64,000 bases of DNA from Reticulitermes speratus (GCA_021186555.1 JAJKFL010000008.1:11029936-11093935), one strand, 5' to 3'. Positions 53,231-63,929 are shown, counted from the stretch's first letter. Numbers and translations: made by a program. The notes: generated by a model from the letters alone, not told the origin.

Positions 53231-53264
<34 letters not shown>

Positions 53265-53560
53265 TAATGGGACGCCGTGTGGTCTGTTAGATATTTACTA
53301 TCGGTTCGGGAAAACCTGCTGCTTCCATTTGAATATCATCAGGAATGATATAGACAGTAGGTTTCTCTGAAACGTCTGTACGTATCTATATCTATCTTCG
53401 TATTCACAGCCGTAATTACGCCAAATGCCATTCAAAATCTCCGTCATAAAGACTAATTCTTTAATGCTGTTTACGGAAATATTCGCTGTCTGCTGTCAGC
53501 AACGCATCAATCATAAACACTATGAGCAACACTCAGAGTTTTTATTCCTAAATCTGGTAA
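52780..53560. other. unassigned stretch with AAT microsatellite
   Basis: AAT repeat at 53230-53263. At 53343-53385, GACAGTAGG then TTTCTCTGAAACGTCTGT keeps only the GAAACGTC half of the hammerhead-like motif. No gene recognised. Confidence 0.4.
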
Positions 53561-53565
53561 AGATC

Positions 53566-53824
53566 CAAGGTAAATTATTCCTTGCCCACGCCATGAAGAC
53601 ATATAGCGGGGAGCAGAGGTAGAGCTCCACTCATCCTTAACCTCGGCACTAAATGGAACTTCACGCCCCGACCACCGAGTAACCGGCACCCATTAAATAG
53701 GAGGCGGGGTGACCCGAGAGCCGGCCAGAATTTTTTTGAAGTCAAATAAAAATTCCTTGCCGCTGCCAGGATTCGAATCCCGGACTGCACAGCCCGTAGC
53801 CTAGTCCCCATAAACCGGGTGGCA
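53566..53824 (-). mobile_element. SINE-C, full length with internal deletion
   Basis: AGGTAGAGCTCCACTCATCC, CTTAACCTCGGCACTAAATG, a gap where the GCCGCTTTACCCCCGGG block should be, GGCGGGGTGACCCGAGAGCC, the B-box complement CAGGATTCGAATCCCGG and GTAGCCTAGTCCCCATAAAC. Confidence 0.68.
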
Positions 53825-54139
53825 TATATGCTGAACACTAGACTTTAACGGGATAAATTATTTGCCTCCAGGCCGAAAATTCTGCCACCACGCATCTCTT
53901 ATCTTTCCTATAATTTAGCATTTTAGCGTTTACCGCTGCATTTATTATTTTAATTTGCTGACAAAGTGTTTCGTTATCGTGTCCCTTATCACGGCAGCAG
54001 CCACGGGACGTCCCGGCAGATGCAGGCTTTCTGTATGATAGAGCTGCCGCGCTTTGTGATTTGATGTGTCCTGAGATTTAAAAAAAAAAAAAATAGTATG
54101 CCGCCCCGTGTGCCAGCACTTCAAAATCATTACACGTAA

Positions 54140-54404
54140 CTTGTACCACGCGTGATTTCGGGCTTCCGCCGCGATGCAGATGAGATCTGCACTGTTCTGT
54201 GATATTAGGCAGCTTTGGATGGTAGTTCTGTACAGACGTTTCAGGACAACCTATCGGTCCCATCTTCAAGGGTCAAGAAGTCCAACAGCCCAAGTCTTCT
54301 TGGACTTCTTGACCCTTGAAGATGGGACCGATAGGTTGTCCTGAAACGTCTGTAAAGAACTACCATCCAACGCTGCGTAATATCCCAGAACAGTGCAGAT
54401 CTCA
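54140..54404. mobile_element. fold-back element with ~104-bp arms
   Basis: Arms 54181-54284 and 54301-54404 match inversely along their length (a 16-bp loop). They include GAGATCTGCACTGTTCTG, GACGTTTCAGGACAACCTAT and CTTCAAGGGTCAAGAAGTCC. The preceding TTTCGGGCTTCCGCCGCG (54156-54173) also precedes the relative at 63012. The right arm carries a hammerhead-like order: TTGAAGA, unpaired T, GGGAC with GTCCT, GAAACGTC. Stem I is not complementary here. Confidence 0.8.
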
Positions 54405-54409
54405 ACTTT

Positions 54410-55560
54410 TACCATCTCCTCTGAAATCTAACGCCCCCAACACCGTCCTCCTCCCAATCACGGAATCCAATCAATGAAAAATGTAAGCTTCCCTTGCACA
54501 CACTTTTCACGCAGCAAGTGTACACAACAAAGAGCGGTGAGAAGCTTAGTACGCAATTGTGACATAAAGAGACCATCGTTTTGTAAAGAAGCAAACTAAA
54601 TGGAATAACCGGATTGCCCCGGGGATTGCGAAGTTCAGGAAAAGCGTGAATAACCGATGAAAATAACAAACGGTAGCAAAAAAAGGGAAGTGTTTGAGTA
54701 AAAAAGAAAAAAAAATACGAGGAATATTCAAATTACATTTCACCCTCATCCATTGATAAAAGATACCGGGTTATACGAATAACAGACAGAGAAGGTAAAA
54801 GCTTTCGGAGCGCAATGTGTTGGATTGTGGAGTTGAAGGCGCAGAGAGGAGGGCAGATGCAAAATTATACAGTATAGATTTCTTCATAACAAGCAGCAAG
54901 GGCGAAAATTAAAAAGGAAAAAGATAAAGAAGAATAGGAAGAGAATTCGCTACTACGAAATGGTAGATAAAGAAGGAGAATTATGTACTCCAATAGGAAT
55001 CGTAAAAAGGCTGCATTGCGGGTCGACACTAATGACGTTAGACGAAGAATATTAAATTGGAAAAAAAACTGATGTAACAAAAGAGTTATGTCAACAGTGC
55101 CGCGTTCAGACAGACGACAAATGCAGCACAGTATACCTTTTAACCACATACTACAAAGAGAGGGATCAAAGATACGGTGTGGAGAGTAAAATCGAGGTAG
55201 CGAGTCAAACGTGTTAACGGTTATTAAAAAATCAAATATTTTTCTACAAAAATTAAACAAAATAAATATCACGTTGTTAGTAACGTCACAGGAAAATCAA
55301 ATAGTTATTCAATTAATTAAGTTCACCGTCACGTTTTCACTATTGCCCTATATGTTTACTGCCAGTTTACTAACTGGCGATATTACAATCCCGTGCTATA
55401 AACAGAGATACACAAATTTTCCAAAAAATCTAGGAGCCACCTCACAATTCCAGGCGACAGGAGGGTGCAATTAAGTTCCATACTGAGGGCCCACAACTAC
55501 AGGGTCCAGGATTTGTGCACCTCTAGCTATAAGCATTGAATTGTTGGGCACTGACTTGAA
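54410..55560. other. unassigned stretch with purine-rich block
   Basis: 54660-54960 is A/G-rich on the plus strand. The minus-strand frames over it (up to 135 codons, Phe/Leu/Ser-rich) reflect this composition. No gene or known family recognised. Confidence 0.4.
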
Positions 55561-55564
55561 AAGG

Positions 55565-55755
55565 ATGCATAAGGAAGCGGCTGAGACCTACTTCAAGGCA
55601 CAAAAAAAAAAAAACCGGAACAATCCAGGAAAATTATGAAAAACCTGTCCACGATGTAGTTGGTGTCCTAACCTAGATCCGAACCAGTTACAACACAATT
55701 CAGCAGACGTCAGAAGCCTCACCACGTGAGCCATCCTGCTCAGTGTATCAGCATG
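55565..55755 (-). mobile_element. SINE-F, longest copy
   Basis: GGAAGCGGCTGAGACCTACT, an A run, GGAAAATTATGAAAAACCTG, the B-box-like complement CTAGATCCGAACCAG, and the A-box complement CTCACCACGTGAGCCATCC. The head is to the right. Confidence 0.55.
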
Positions 55756-55759
55756 TACT

Positions 55760-56425
55760 GTATCGAACTGGTAGGTACAGCGGTCCGTATTCCTGCTTCG
55801 TATACGGGAATTCCCCATTCCTCAGCCACATTCCTTACAGTCCCTGCACTTTACTACTCGGTTGCCCTGATGTACGTCCATACTCCACCTGGCCAGTTCC
55901 ATAACTTGACCCTCTGACATGTGCAGGAAAGGAGGGTTTACAGTGTGCAGCATGACCACCGACCCTCTCAAGCAGAGAGGTTACTATACGTACCGCCTTC
56001 TTTAACGTACAAGAACTGTCCATTTTGTCAAGAAAATTTATGAGTTTCGTAAAACTATGGCGTTCAGTTTTCCGTAAACACGATTAGCGGAATCTCTGGA
56101 AAACAGGCGGTGTTTTCCAGTTACGTATAAAACGGATTTTCAAAAATTAACGTAAACCTCAGGCTTCAGTGTCAATACGTATCATAATTAATTCATACTG
56201 AGTTCACTAACTGTAAAGTTTGCAATTGTTTTTGGCTTATGAAACCTCAAGTCCACAGACCATCTTAGATATGTAAACGCGTCGTAAAAAGAGATAAAAT
56301 GTGATAAAGATTGGATTCAACTGGCAAGATAGCGACCAGTGGGAAGTTCTTGTGAACACGGTAAAAGAACCTTCAGATTAACAGTTAAGCGACGATCAGC
56401 TCCATAACGAAAAAGCTGCATTGTG
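55760..56425. other. unassigned stretch
   Basis: No gene or known family recognised. Confidence 0.3.
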
Positions 56426-56427
56426 GA

Positions 56428-56475
56428 TTCAGTCAGTCAGTCAGTCAGTCAGTCAGTAAGTAAGTCAGTCAGTCG
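56428..56475 (+). repeat. CAGT microsatellite
   Basis: About eleven CAGT units with two AAGT variants. Confidence 0.95.
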
Positions 56476-56679
56476 GTTACAACTCGAGAGTTAAAGCTCT
56501 AATTTAAGTGTGGCAACAAAACCACGGAGCAGAAAGCCAAAGGAATACAAACGTTGCTTTCACATTATACAGTAACATTTATATAGATATTTAACACTGT
56601 GAACACGACATTCAGCTACATTATATATACACACATCACACTATACTCCTATTACAAAAAAAAGTATAGGTAATAAGAT

Positions 56680-57026
56680 ACGCAATGTACGTATAACGTA
56701 ACAATGCTGCGCGTTCGCGTAAGGTTTATACCTTATCGGTTACCCTACAAGCCTAATACTATTTCACTCCAAGAGAGCGCTTTTATGGCGATTTAATGTC
56801 GCCGACAATAAAACGTACTTAGGTTTTCTTGTAAAGTGCCAAATATTTTTGCCCGATTTTAACCAAATTTCGTATTTCTCAACTAATTTTCAAAACGACC
56901 GCAATATAAAATTTCACATTAATCCGTAGTGGGAGCAGCGCCGATACATGCGGACAGAGGGACAGACAGACAGAAGGACATAGCGAGGGCAATACGCGCT
57001 TTTCCCAAGTAAGCGAACGCGCCTAA
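56680..57026 (+). repeat. R480 interspersed repeat, copy 4, shorter variant
   Basis: CAATGTACGTATAACGTAAC, TGCGCGTTCGCGTAAG, a variant middle shared with the 9022 fragment, and an end of GCGGACAGAGGGACAGACAG to AAGCGAACGCGCCTAA. It has a ~150-bp shorter interior than copies 1-3 and so defines a subfamily. Confidence 0.75.
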
Positions 57027-57029
57027 AAA

Positions 57030-57360
57030 TCTCTATTATCTGTGAAAATCACAAAAAAACACAAACATACTGTACGAAAAAATGAAGTTTCTTTATGTCA
57101 ACGGTACCTTTATCATTAGGCTGCAAACTGTTACAATTACTAGCTTCAACTACATTCTGAATGCGATTTAAAATAATGCCAAAATAGTCTGCAGTAAAAT
57201 GAAACTGAAATATAAATTCTTTCTAATTGAAGGATGCCCAAAATAACAGCCGCAAAATAAAATGTCGCTAACCACATATTTGAAACGCCTACATAACAAA
57301 AGTAATTCATGTTTATTAACCTGCAGGCTTAACAGCACGGGGCCAATTTAAAAACAGCAA
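57030..57360. other. unassigned stretch
   Basis: AT-rich sequence before the satellite block. Nothing recognised. Confidence 0.3.
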
Positions 57361-57365
57361 GAATA

Positions 57366-58452
57366 CATAAGTACACAGGTACGACACAACCACACAAACA
57401 TAAGTACACAGGTACGACACAACCACACAAACATAAGTACACAGGTACGACACAACCACACAAACATAAGTACACAGGTACGACACAACCACACAAACAT
57501 AAGTACACAGGTACGACACAACCACACAAACATAAGTACACAGGTACGACACAACCACACAAACATAAGTACACAGGTACGACACAACCACACAAACATA
57601 AGTACACAGGTACGCCACAACCACACAAACATAAGTACACAGGTACGACACAACCACACAAACATAAGTACACAGGTACGACACAACCACACAAACATAA
57701 GTACACAGGTACGCCACAACCACACAAACATAAGTACACAGGTACGCCACAACCACACAAACATAAGTACACAGGTACGACACAACCACACAAACATAAG
57801 TACACAGGTACGACACAACCACACAAACATAAGTACACAGGTACGACACAACCACACAAACATAAGTACACAGGTACGACACAACCACACAAACATAAGT
57901 ACACAGGTACGACACAACCACACAAACATAAGTACACAGGTACGACACAACCACACAAACATAAGTACACAGGTACGACACAACCACACAAACATAAGTA
58001 CACAGGTACGACACAACCACACAAACATAAGTACACAGGTACGACACAACCACACAAACATAAGTACACAGGTACGACACAACCACACAAACATAAGTAC
58101 ACAGGTACGACACAACCACACAAACATAAGTACACAGGTACGCCACAACCACACAAACATAAGTACACAGGTACGACACAACCACACAAACATAAGTACA
58201 CAGGTACGCCACAACCACACAAACATAAGTACACAGGTACGCACAACCACACAAACATAAGTACACAGGTACGACACAACCACACAAACATAAGTACACA
58301 GGTACGACACAACCACACAAACATAAGTACACAGTACGACACAACCACACAAACATAAGTACACAGGTACGACACAACCACACAAACATAAGTACACAGG
58401 TACGACACAACCACACAAACATAAGTACACAGGTACGACACAACCACACAAA
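57366..58452 (-). repeat. minisatellite, 33-bp unit, ~33 copies
   Basis: Units read CATAAGTACACAGGTACGAC plus ACAACCACACAAA. They are very uniform: the main variant is GCC for GAC in the GTACGACACAAC stretch, with two one-base losses (near 58241 and 58334). All three minus-strand frames stay open for 370-411 codons because the unit is a multiple of three and contains no minus-strand stop. These frames are not genes. Confidence 0.97.
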
Positions 58453-58455
58453 TAA

Positions 58456-58486
58456 AACATAATAATAATAATAATAATAATAATGA
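58456..58486 (+). repeat. AAT microsatellite
   Basis: About nine AAT units linking the 33-bp array to the retrotransposon fragment. Confidence 0.9.
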
Positions 58487-58489
58487 ATT

Positions 58490-58922
58490 GGTGAATATGG
58501 ACGGCTAAAATCAGACAGTGAACACTGGTATGAGCATGTACCGACATTACTCGAAACAAGTCATGTAGGTAAGGTAACCACATTATGGAACCAACAAGTG
58601 CAAACCGACAGAACCATCCCTAACAATAAACCGGACATCATAATCCGTGATAATGAAATAGAACATGTATGCTAATAGATGTCGCAAATTCAGGAGACAG
58701 AAATGTGATCAAGAGAGAAGCCGAGAAGATTCTCTCAAATATAAAGACCTTACAACAGAAATACAGCGCATGTGGAATGTAAAAACAGAAGTGATACCAG
58801 TAATAATAGGGGCAACTGGAACCATCTCAAAATCATTCACAAAATACCTCAGCAACATACCTCCAAAGCACACATCAAGTAACTACACAAAACAGCCATA
58901 TGTGGCACTGCACAAGTACTGA
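58490..58922 (+). pseudogene. non-LTR retrotransposon C-terminal fragment
   Basis: The first frame gives HWYEHVPTLLETSHVGK, then LWNQQVQTDRTIPNNKPD and IIIRDNEIEHVC, and stops near 58673. A shifted frame continues KYKDLTTEIQRMWNVK, TEVIPVIIGATGTISKSF and KYLSNIP. I recognise the order TIPNNKPDIIIRDN...YKDLTTEIQRMW...VIPVIIGATGTISK as a common non-LTR polyprotein C-terminus in animals. Reverse transcriptase itself is missing. The end runs directly into the first unit of the 101-bp array. Confidence 0.8.
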
Positions 58923-58951
58923 TGTAAATGTACAGAACGTTCAACATGGGG

Positions 58952-61370
58952 AATAGCATTACGTGTGTCGTACATTGTAACTACAGAGTAGCTGCAACAC
59001 TGTGTGCCGTAGATACATGGTTTGTGTGAGGTACATAGTTGTACATACCGGTAATAGCATTACGTGTGTCGTACATTGTAACTACAGAGTAGCTGCAACA
59101 CTGTGTACCGTAGGAACATGGTTTGTGTGAGGTACATAGTTGTACATACCGGTAATAACATTACGTGTGTCGTACATTGTAACTACAGAGTAGCTGCAAC
59201 ACTGTGTACCGTAGGAACATGGTTTGTGTGAGGTACATAGTTGTACATACCAGTAATAACATTACGTGTGTCGTACATTGTAACTACAGAGTAGCTGCAA
59301 CACTGTGTACCGTAGGAACATGGTTTGTGTCAGGTACATAGTTGTACATACCGGTAATAACATTACGTGTGTCGTACATTGTAACTACAGAGTAGCTGCA
59401 ACACTGTGTACCGTAGGAACATGGTTTGTGTGAGGTACATAGTTGTACATACCAGTAATAACATTACGTGTGTCGTACATTGTAACTACAGAGTAGCTGC
59501 AACACTGTGTACCGTAGGAACATGGTTTGTGTCAGGTACATAGTTGTACATACCGGTAATAACATTACGTGTGTCGTACATTGTAACTACAGAGTAGCTG
59601 CAACACTGTGTACCGTAGGAACATGGTTTGTGTGAGGTACATAGTTGTACATACCAGTAATAACATTACGTGTGTCGTACATTGTAACTACAGAGTAGCT
59701 GCAACACTGTGTACCGTAGGAACATGGTTTGTGTCAGGTACATAGTTGTACATACCGGTAATAACATTACGTGTGTCGTACATTGTAACTACAGAGTAGC
59801 TGCAACACTGTGTACCGTAGGAACATGGTTTGTGTGAGGTACATAGTTGTACATACCAGTAATAACATTACGTGTGTCGTACATTGTAACTACAGAGTAG
59901 CTGCAACACTGTGTACCGTAGGAACATGGTTTGTGTCAGGTACATAGTTGTACATACCGGTAATAACATTACGTGTGTCGTACATTGTAACTACAGAGTA
60001 GCTGCAACACTGTGTACCGTAGGAACATGGTTTGTGTGAGGTACATAGTTGTACATACCAGTAATAACATTACGTGTGTCGTACATTGTAACTACAGAGT
60101 AGCTGCAACACTGTGTACCGTAGGAACATGGTTTGTGTCAGGTACATAGTTGTACATACCGGTAATAACATTACGTGTGTCGTACATTGTAACTACAGAG
60201 TAGCTGCAACACTGTGTACCGTAGGAACATGGTTTGTGTGAGGTACATAGTTGTACATACCAGTAATAACATTACGTGTGTCGTACATTGTAACTACAGA
60301 GTAGCTGCAACACTGTGTACCGTAGGAACATGGTTTGTGTCAGGTACATAGTTGTACATACCGGTAATAACATTACGTGTGTCGTACATTGTAACTACAG
60401 AGTAGCTGCAACACTGTGTACCGTAGGAACATGGTTTGTGTGAGGTACATAGTTGTACATACCAGTAATAACATTACGTGGTCGTACATTGTAACTACAG
60501 AGTAGCTGCAACACTGTGTACCGTAGAACATGGTTTGTGTCAGGTACATGGTTGTACATACCAGTAATAACATTACGTGTGTCGTACATTGTAACTACAG
60601 AGTAGCTGCAACACTGTGTACCGTAGAAACATGGTTTGTGTCAGGTACATAGTTGTACATACCAGTAATAACATTACGTGTGTCGTACATTGTAACTACA
60701 GAGTAGCTGCAACACTGTGTACCGTAGAAACATGGTTTGTGTCAGGTACATAATTGTACATACCAGTAATAACATTACGTGTGTCGTACATTGTAACTAC
60801 AGAGTAGCTGCAACACTGTGTACCGTAGGAACATGGTTTGTGTGAGGTACATAGTTGTACATACCGGTAACAACATTACGTGTGTCATACATTGTAACTA
60901 CAGAGTAGCTGCAACACTGTGTACCGTAGGAACATGGTTTGTGTCAGGTACATAGTTGTACATACCGGTAACAACATTACGTGTGTCATACATTGTAACT
61001 ACAGAGTAGCTGCAACACTGTGTACCGTAGGAACATGGTTTGTGTCAGGTACATAGTTGTACATACCGGTAATAGCATTACGTGTGTCATACATTGTAAC
61101 TACAGAGTAGCTGCAACACTGTGTACCGTAGAAACATGGTTTGTGTCAGGTACATAGTTGTACATACCAGTAATAACATTACGTGTGTCGTTCATTGTAA
61201 CTACATAGTAGCTGCAACACTGTGTACCGTAGAAACATGGTTTGTGTCAGGTACATAGTTGTACATACCAGTAATAACATTACGTGTGTCGTTCATTGTA
61301 ACTACATAGTAGCTGCAACACTGTGTACCGTAGAAACATGGTTTGTGTCAGGTACATAGTTGTACATACC
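58952..61370 (+). repeat. satellite, 101-bp unit, ~24 copies, with 202-bp higher-order repeat
   Basis: Units contain TAACATTACGTGTGTCGTAC, ACTACAGAGTAGCTGCAACA, CTGTGTACCGTAGGAACATG and GGTACATAGTTGTACATACC. From about 59140 to 60540, TGTGTGAGG...ACCAG units alternate strictly with TGTGTCAGG...ACCGG units, so the amplified block there is a 202-bp dimer. Outside this block the units are single and more variable (CATAC, TTCATTG, AATTGT changes). Confidence 0.96.
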
Positions 61371-61374
61371 CTGC

Positions 61375-62064
61375 ATGAAGGTGATAATGAATATAATAAT
61401 AAATAATAATAATAATAATAATAAAAAGAACAACGTAGAAATCGTTCGATATAAAGCGACTTTATCCCTCAAAATGTCACGACTATTTCAGTCGCAGTTC
61501 CCATTACGGTCTTTGCAGCCCCTTATACAACAGACGTCAAAGTACATCAAACAACTCACCACAAACACCGTGCACGATTTTCGCCTTCAGGGCTGCTGTT
61601 ACAAAATAAAAGAGCTCGCTATTATGTCAGTATTTGCTGCTTTCCGAATACCTGAACACGCCCCATGGGTTTCCACGCTCCATGGATCTGGAACACAGCG
61701 TGGCAGGGACTGCGATGATTATGATTATTATTATTATTATGGTGGTGGTGGTGGCTATTGCTGCCAACATTACGAAAATGCTCATGATTATAATCACACG
61801 GCCGTAACTCTGCAGCTTGCAGCAATATTAAAGACCTTCACACAACAGCAAACTTATGACCATGCTAACTGCCTTACTGAACAAACGGCCCCCAGGGAAG
61901 GCAGAGTATATCGCAGAACGCTGCAGCAGCCGTTTGTCCAGCAATTCACTGCCTCCCACACACCCCCCAGTTACCAAACCAAACTGCTAGATAATCCACA
62001 AACTCACAGGAGATGGAACTTGGCATCACGATCGTTTATTAATAGCAAATTACGGAGGGTTTAA
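61375..62064 (+). other. long open frame with microsatellites, not assigned
   Basis: A frame open for 234 codons (61360-62064) starts in the end of the satellite, passes an AAT repeat (61385-61425), and contains a GATTATTATTATTATTATGG run with a GGTGGTGGTGGTGG run encoding Asp/Tyr then Gly repeats. The first recognisably non-repetitive Met is at about 61474 (MSRLFQSQF). There is no known domain. It could be a chance frame or part of an exon; splice sites were not convincing. Confidence 0.25.
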
Positions 62065-62119
62065 TTGGGTTGACCAATTAGTGTAACGTTAGACAAATGG
62101 ATCGACAATATCATATTTA

Positions 62120-62290
62120 GTTTCTCCCAGGCAACTGGATGACCGAGGAATTGGGGTTCGATGCCCAGCAGGGGCATAAGATTTTTCTCCCCGTGAAAGC
62201 ATCCAGACCGGCTCACGGGTGCCAACCAGCGTCCTAGCCAATGGGTACCGGCAGCATCTGTGGCAAGCATGAGACTCGACGAGGCTAAGA
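62120..62290 (+). mobile_element. SINE-C, partial
   Basis: B box GGGGTTCGATGCCCAG, then CATCCAGACCGGCTCACGGG, CAATGGGTACCGGCAGCATC and GAGGCTAAGACACTGCG. The A-box part is replaced by unrelated sequence and the 3' body is degraded. Confidence 0.5.
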
Positions 62291-62421
62291 CACTGCGAGC
62301 GTCGTTAAATGAACAATAAACGTACAAGCAGTTTCCGAGTTACGTAATATGCGACTTACGTAAAAAATCTTATTCATTATTGTTATTAATTCAAATTATA
62401 TTTAGTGCAATACATTATATA

Positions 62422-62690
62422 TGCCGATCCCAGTGGCCGCGTGGTCTAAGGCGTGGGTCTGCGGCCGCTCGCTTACTGGGATTGCGGGTTCGATTCCCGC
62501 CGATGTCATGGATGTATTTCTCTTGCGAGTGTTGTGTGTAGTCAGGTAGAGGTCTCTGTGTCGGGCTGATCACTCGTCCAGAGGAGTCCTACCGAGCGTG
62601 GTGTGTCTCAAATGTGTGTGATCGTGAAGCCTCGATAATGAGGAGGCCCTGGCCCACTACGAGCTGTTACGCCATTGGAAAATAATAATA
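62422..62690 (+). mobile_element. SINE-A, canonical full-length copy
   Basis: Reference for the normal length (~265 bp). Head GCCGATCCCAGTGGCCGCGT, B box GCGGGTTCGATTCCCGCC, body GGTAGAGGTCTCTGTGTCGG, GAGGAGTCCTACCGAGCG and GTGTGATCGTGAAGCCTCGA, with an AAT-repeat tail. Compare the ~1-kb copy at 18551. Confidence 0.88.
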
Positions 62691-62698
62691 ATAATATA

Positions 62699-62883
62699 CA
62701 GTCGAACCCCCTTATAACGACATCGGTTTATACAACACCTCGTCTATAACGTCAGATATTCTATGGTACCAATTAATTCCTCACTGTTAACCATAACATT
62801 ATTCCCCTCGGTTATAACAACACTCGTTTATAACGACACAAAATATTCGGTCCCTTTCATGACGTTATACTCTAGTTCGACTG
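62699..62883 (+). mobile_element. pogo/Tigger-like MITE, intact
   Basis: A 185-bp element between TA dinucleotides (62697-62698 and 62884-62885). Termini CAGTCGAAC and GTTCGACTG are perfect inverted repeats. No coding capacity. It was inserted at the end of the SINE tail. The second copy is at 121-311. Confidence 0.85.
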
Positions 62884-62974
62884 TATTACACATAGTATAA
62901 TACGAACATTACTGGTATTGTAATTACTAAATGTACTTAACTTTGTGTGTTTCGTGTGAAAAAAACGGACAGAA

Positions 62975-63205
62975 ATAAGCGCGATTTCAAGCTTCCGCCG
63001 CGGTGTAAATGAGATCTTCGCTCTTCAGGGATTTGACGCAGCGTAAATCGGTACTTTGTTACCGACGTTTCGGGACAACTTATGGGTCCCATCTCCAAGG
63101 TCAAGCTTGACCCTCGAAGATAGGACAGACACGTTGTCCCGAAACGTCGATAACAAACTACCAATCTAGGCTGCGTAATATCCCAGAAGAGCGAAGGTCT
63201 GATAG
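62975..63205. mobile_element. fold-back element, GTTTCGGGACA family
   Basis: Arms of ~95 bp (63012-63105 and 63106-63200) meet at TCAAG/CTTGA without a loop. They include CGACGTTTCGGGACAAC and its inverse, and TGCGTAATATCCCAGA near the right end. The TTTCAAGCTTCCGCCGCG block just left is shared with 54156. The right arm holds the hammerhead-like order with GTCCCGAAACGTCG. Confidence 0.75.
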
Positions 63206-63925
63206 AAATAACATTTTAAACATATACACTGACATTGTAAAAACGTATATATAACCGATAACGTGTGATAAATAAGTGGGGTTGGGGGGTCAATTCCGAC
63301 TTACGTAAATTTCGGCTTACGTAAAAGTTTCAGGAACGGCACGCTTACGTAAGCCGAAGACTGTCTGTACATTAACTTAAAAAAAAACCTATAATCAGAA
63401 TTTAAGAAATTATATAAGACGTTATGATCCAAAGATTAGTGTCCTCACGTTATCCGCGGCGAACACCCGGTAGCACAGACGAAAAGAAATTAGTTTACAC
63501 ACACGTGTAAAAGCTTCAGAGATCACCCAAACTGCCGTGGAGACGTAAGGAGCTTCTTACCTTCAGCTGAAATGTAGTTCTTATTTGTTTTACAAATACT
63601 GCATAAACTTGTAAGGAGACACGCTGAGAAACTGTTTCGTTTCTTTATGAAGAATTCACATATGTCAGGCATCATTGTAACTAACCAGCAGTACCATTAA
63701 CGTGCATGCAGATTGGTCAGACACTGAATATAATTATCAAACTGTGTTATGGCGCAAATGCCTTGACCTGTAAAGCACAGTTTATCAAACCTTCTACAGT
63801 GACGGACATTAAGGTCAAACCGCCGAGATGTCCTTGAATATGCAACACAATCCTTTCAGAAAGTTGCAGACCATTAAATATAATATTAAAATGTATTGTC
63901 AGTAACGTAACTGGCTATGAGGCTC
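63206..63925. other. unassigned stretch
   Basis: TTACGTAAATTTCGGCTTAC and TTACGTAAGCCGAAGA (63301-63360) form a loose inverted pair. Nothing else is recognised. Confidence 0.3.
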
Positions 63926-63929
63926 GACA

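Noticed and set aside
54865-55272. 135-codon minus-strand frame
   Set aside because: Also lies largely opposite purine-rich sequence; no recognisable motif.
57316-58583. Three overlapping minus-strand frames of 372-411 codons
   Set aside because: They are the 33-bp array read in all three frames (periodic YLCTYVCVVVS and shifted versions). A unit that is a multiple of three without stops produces this automatically.
58952-61370. CRISPR array
   Set aside because: Repeats are contiguous with no unique spacers, and the context is eukaryotic.
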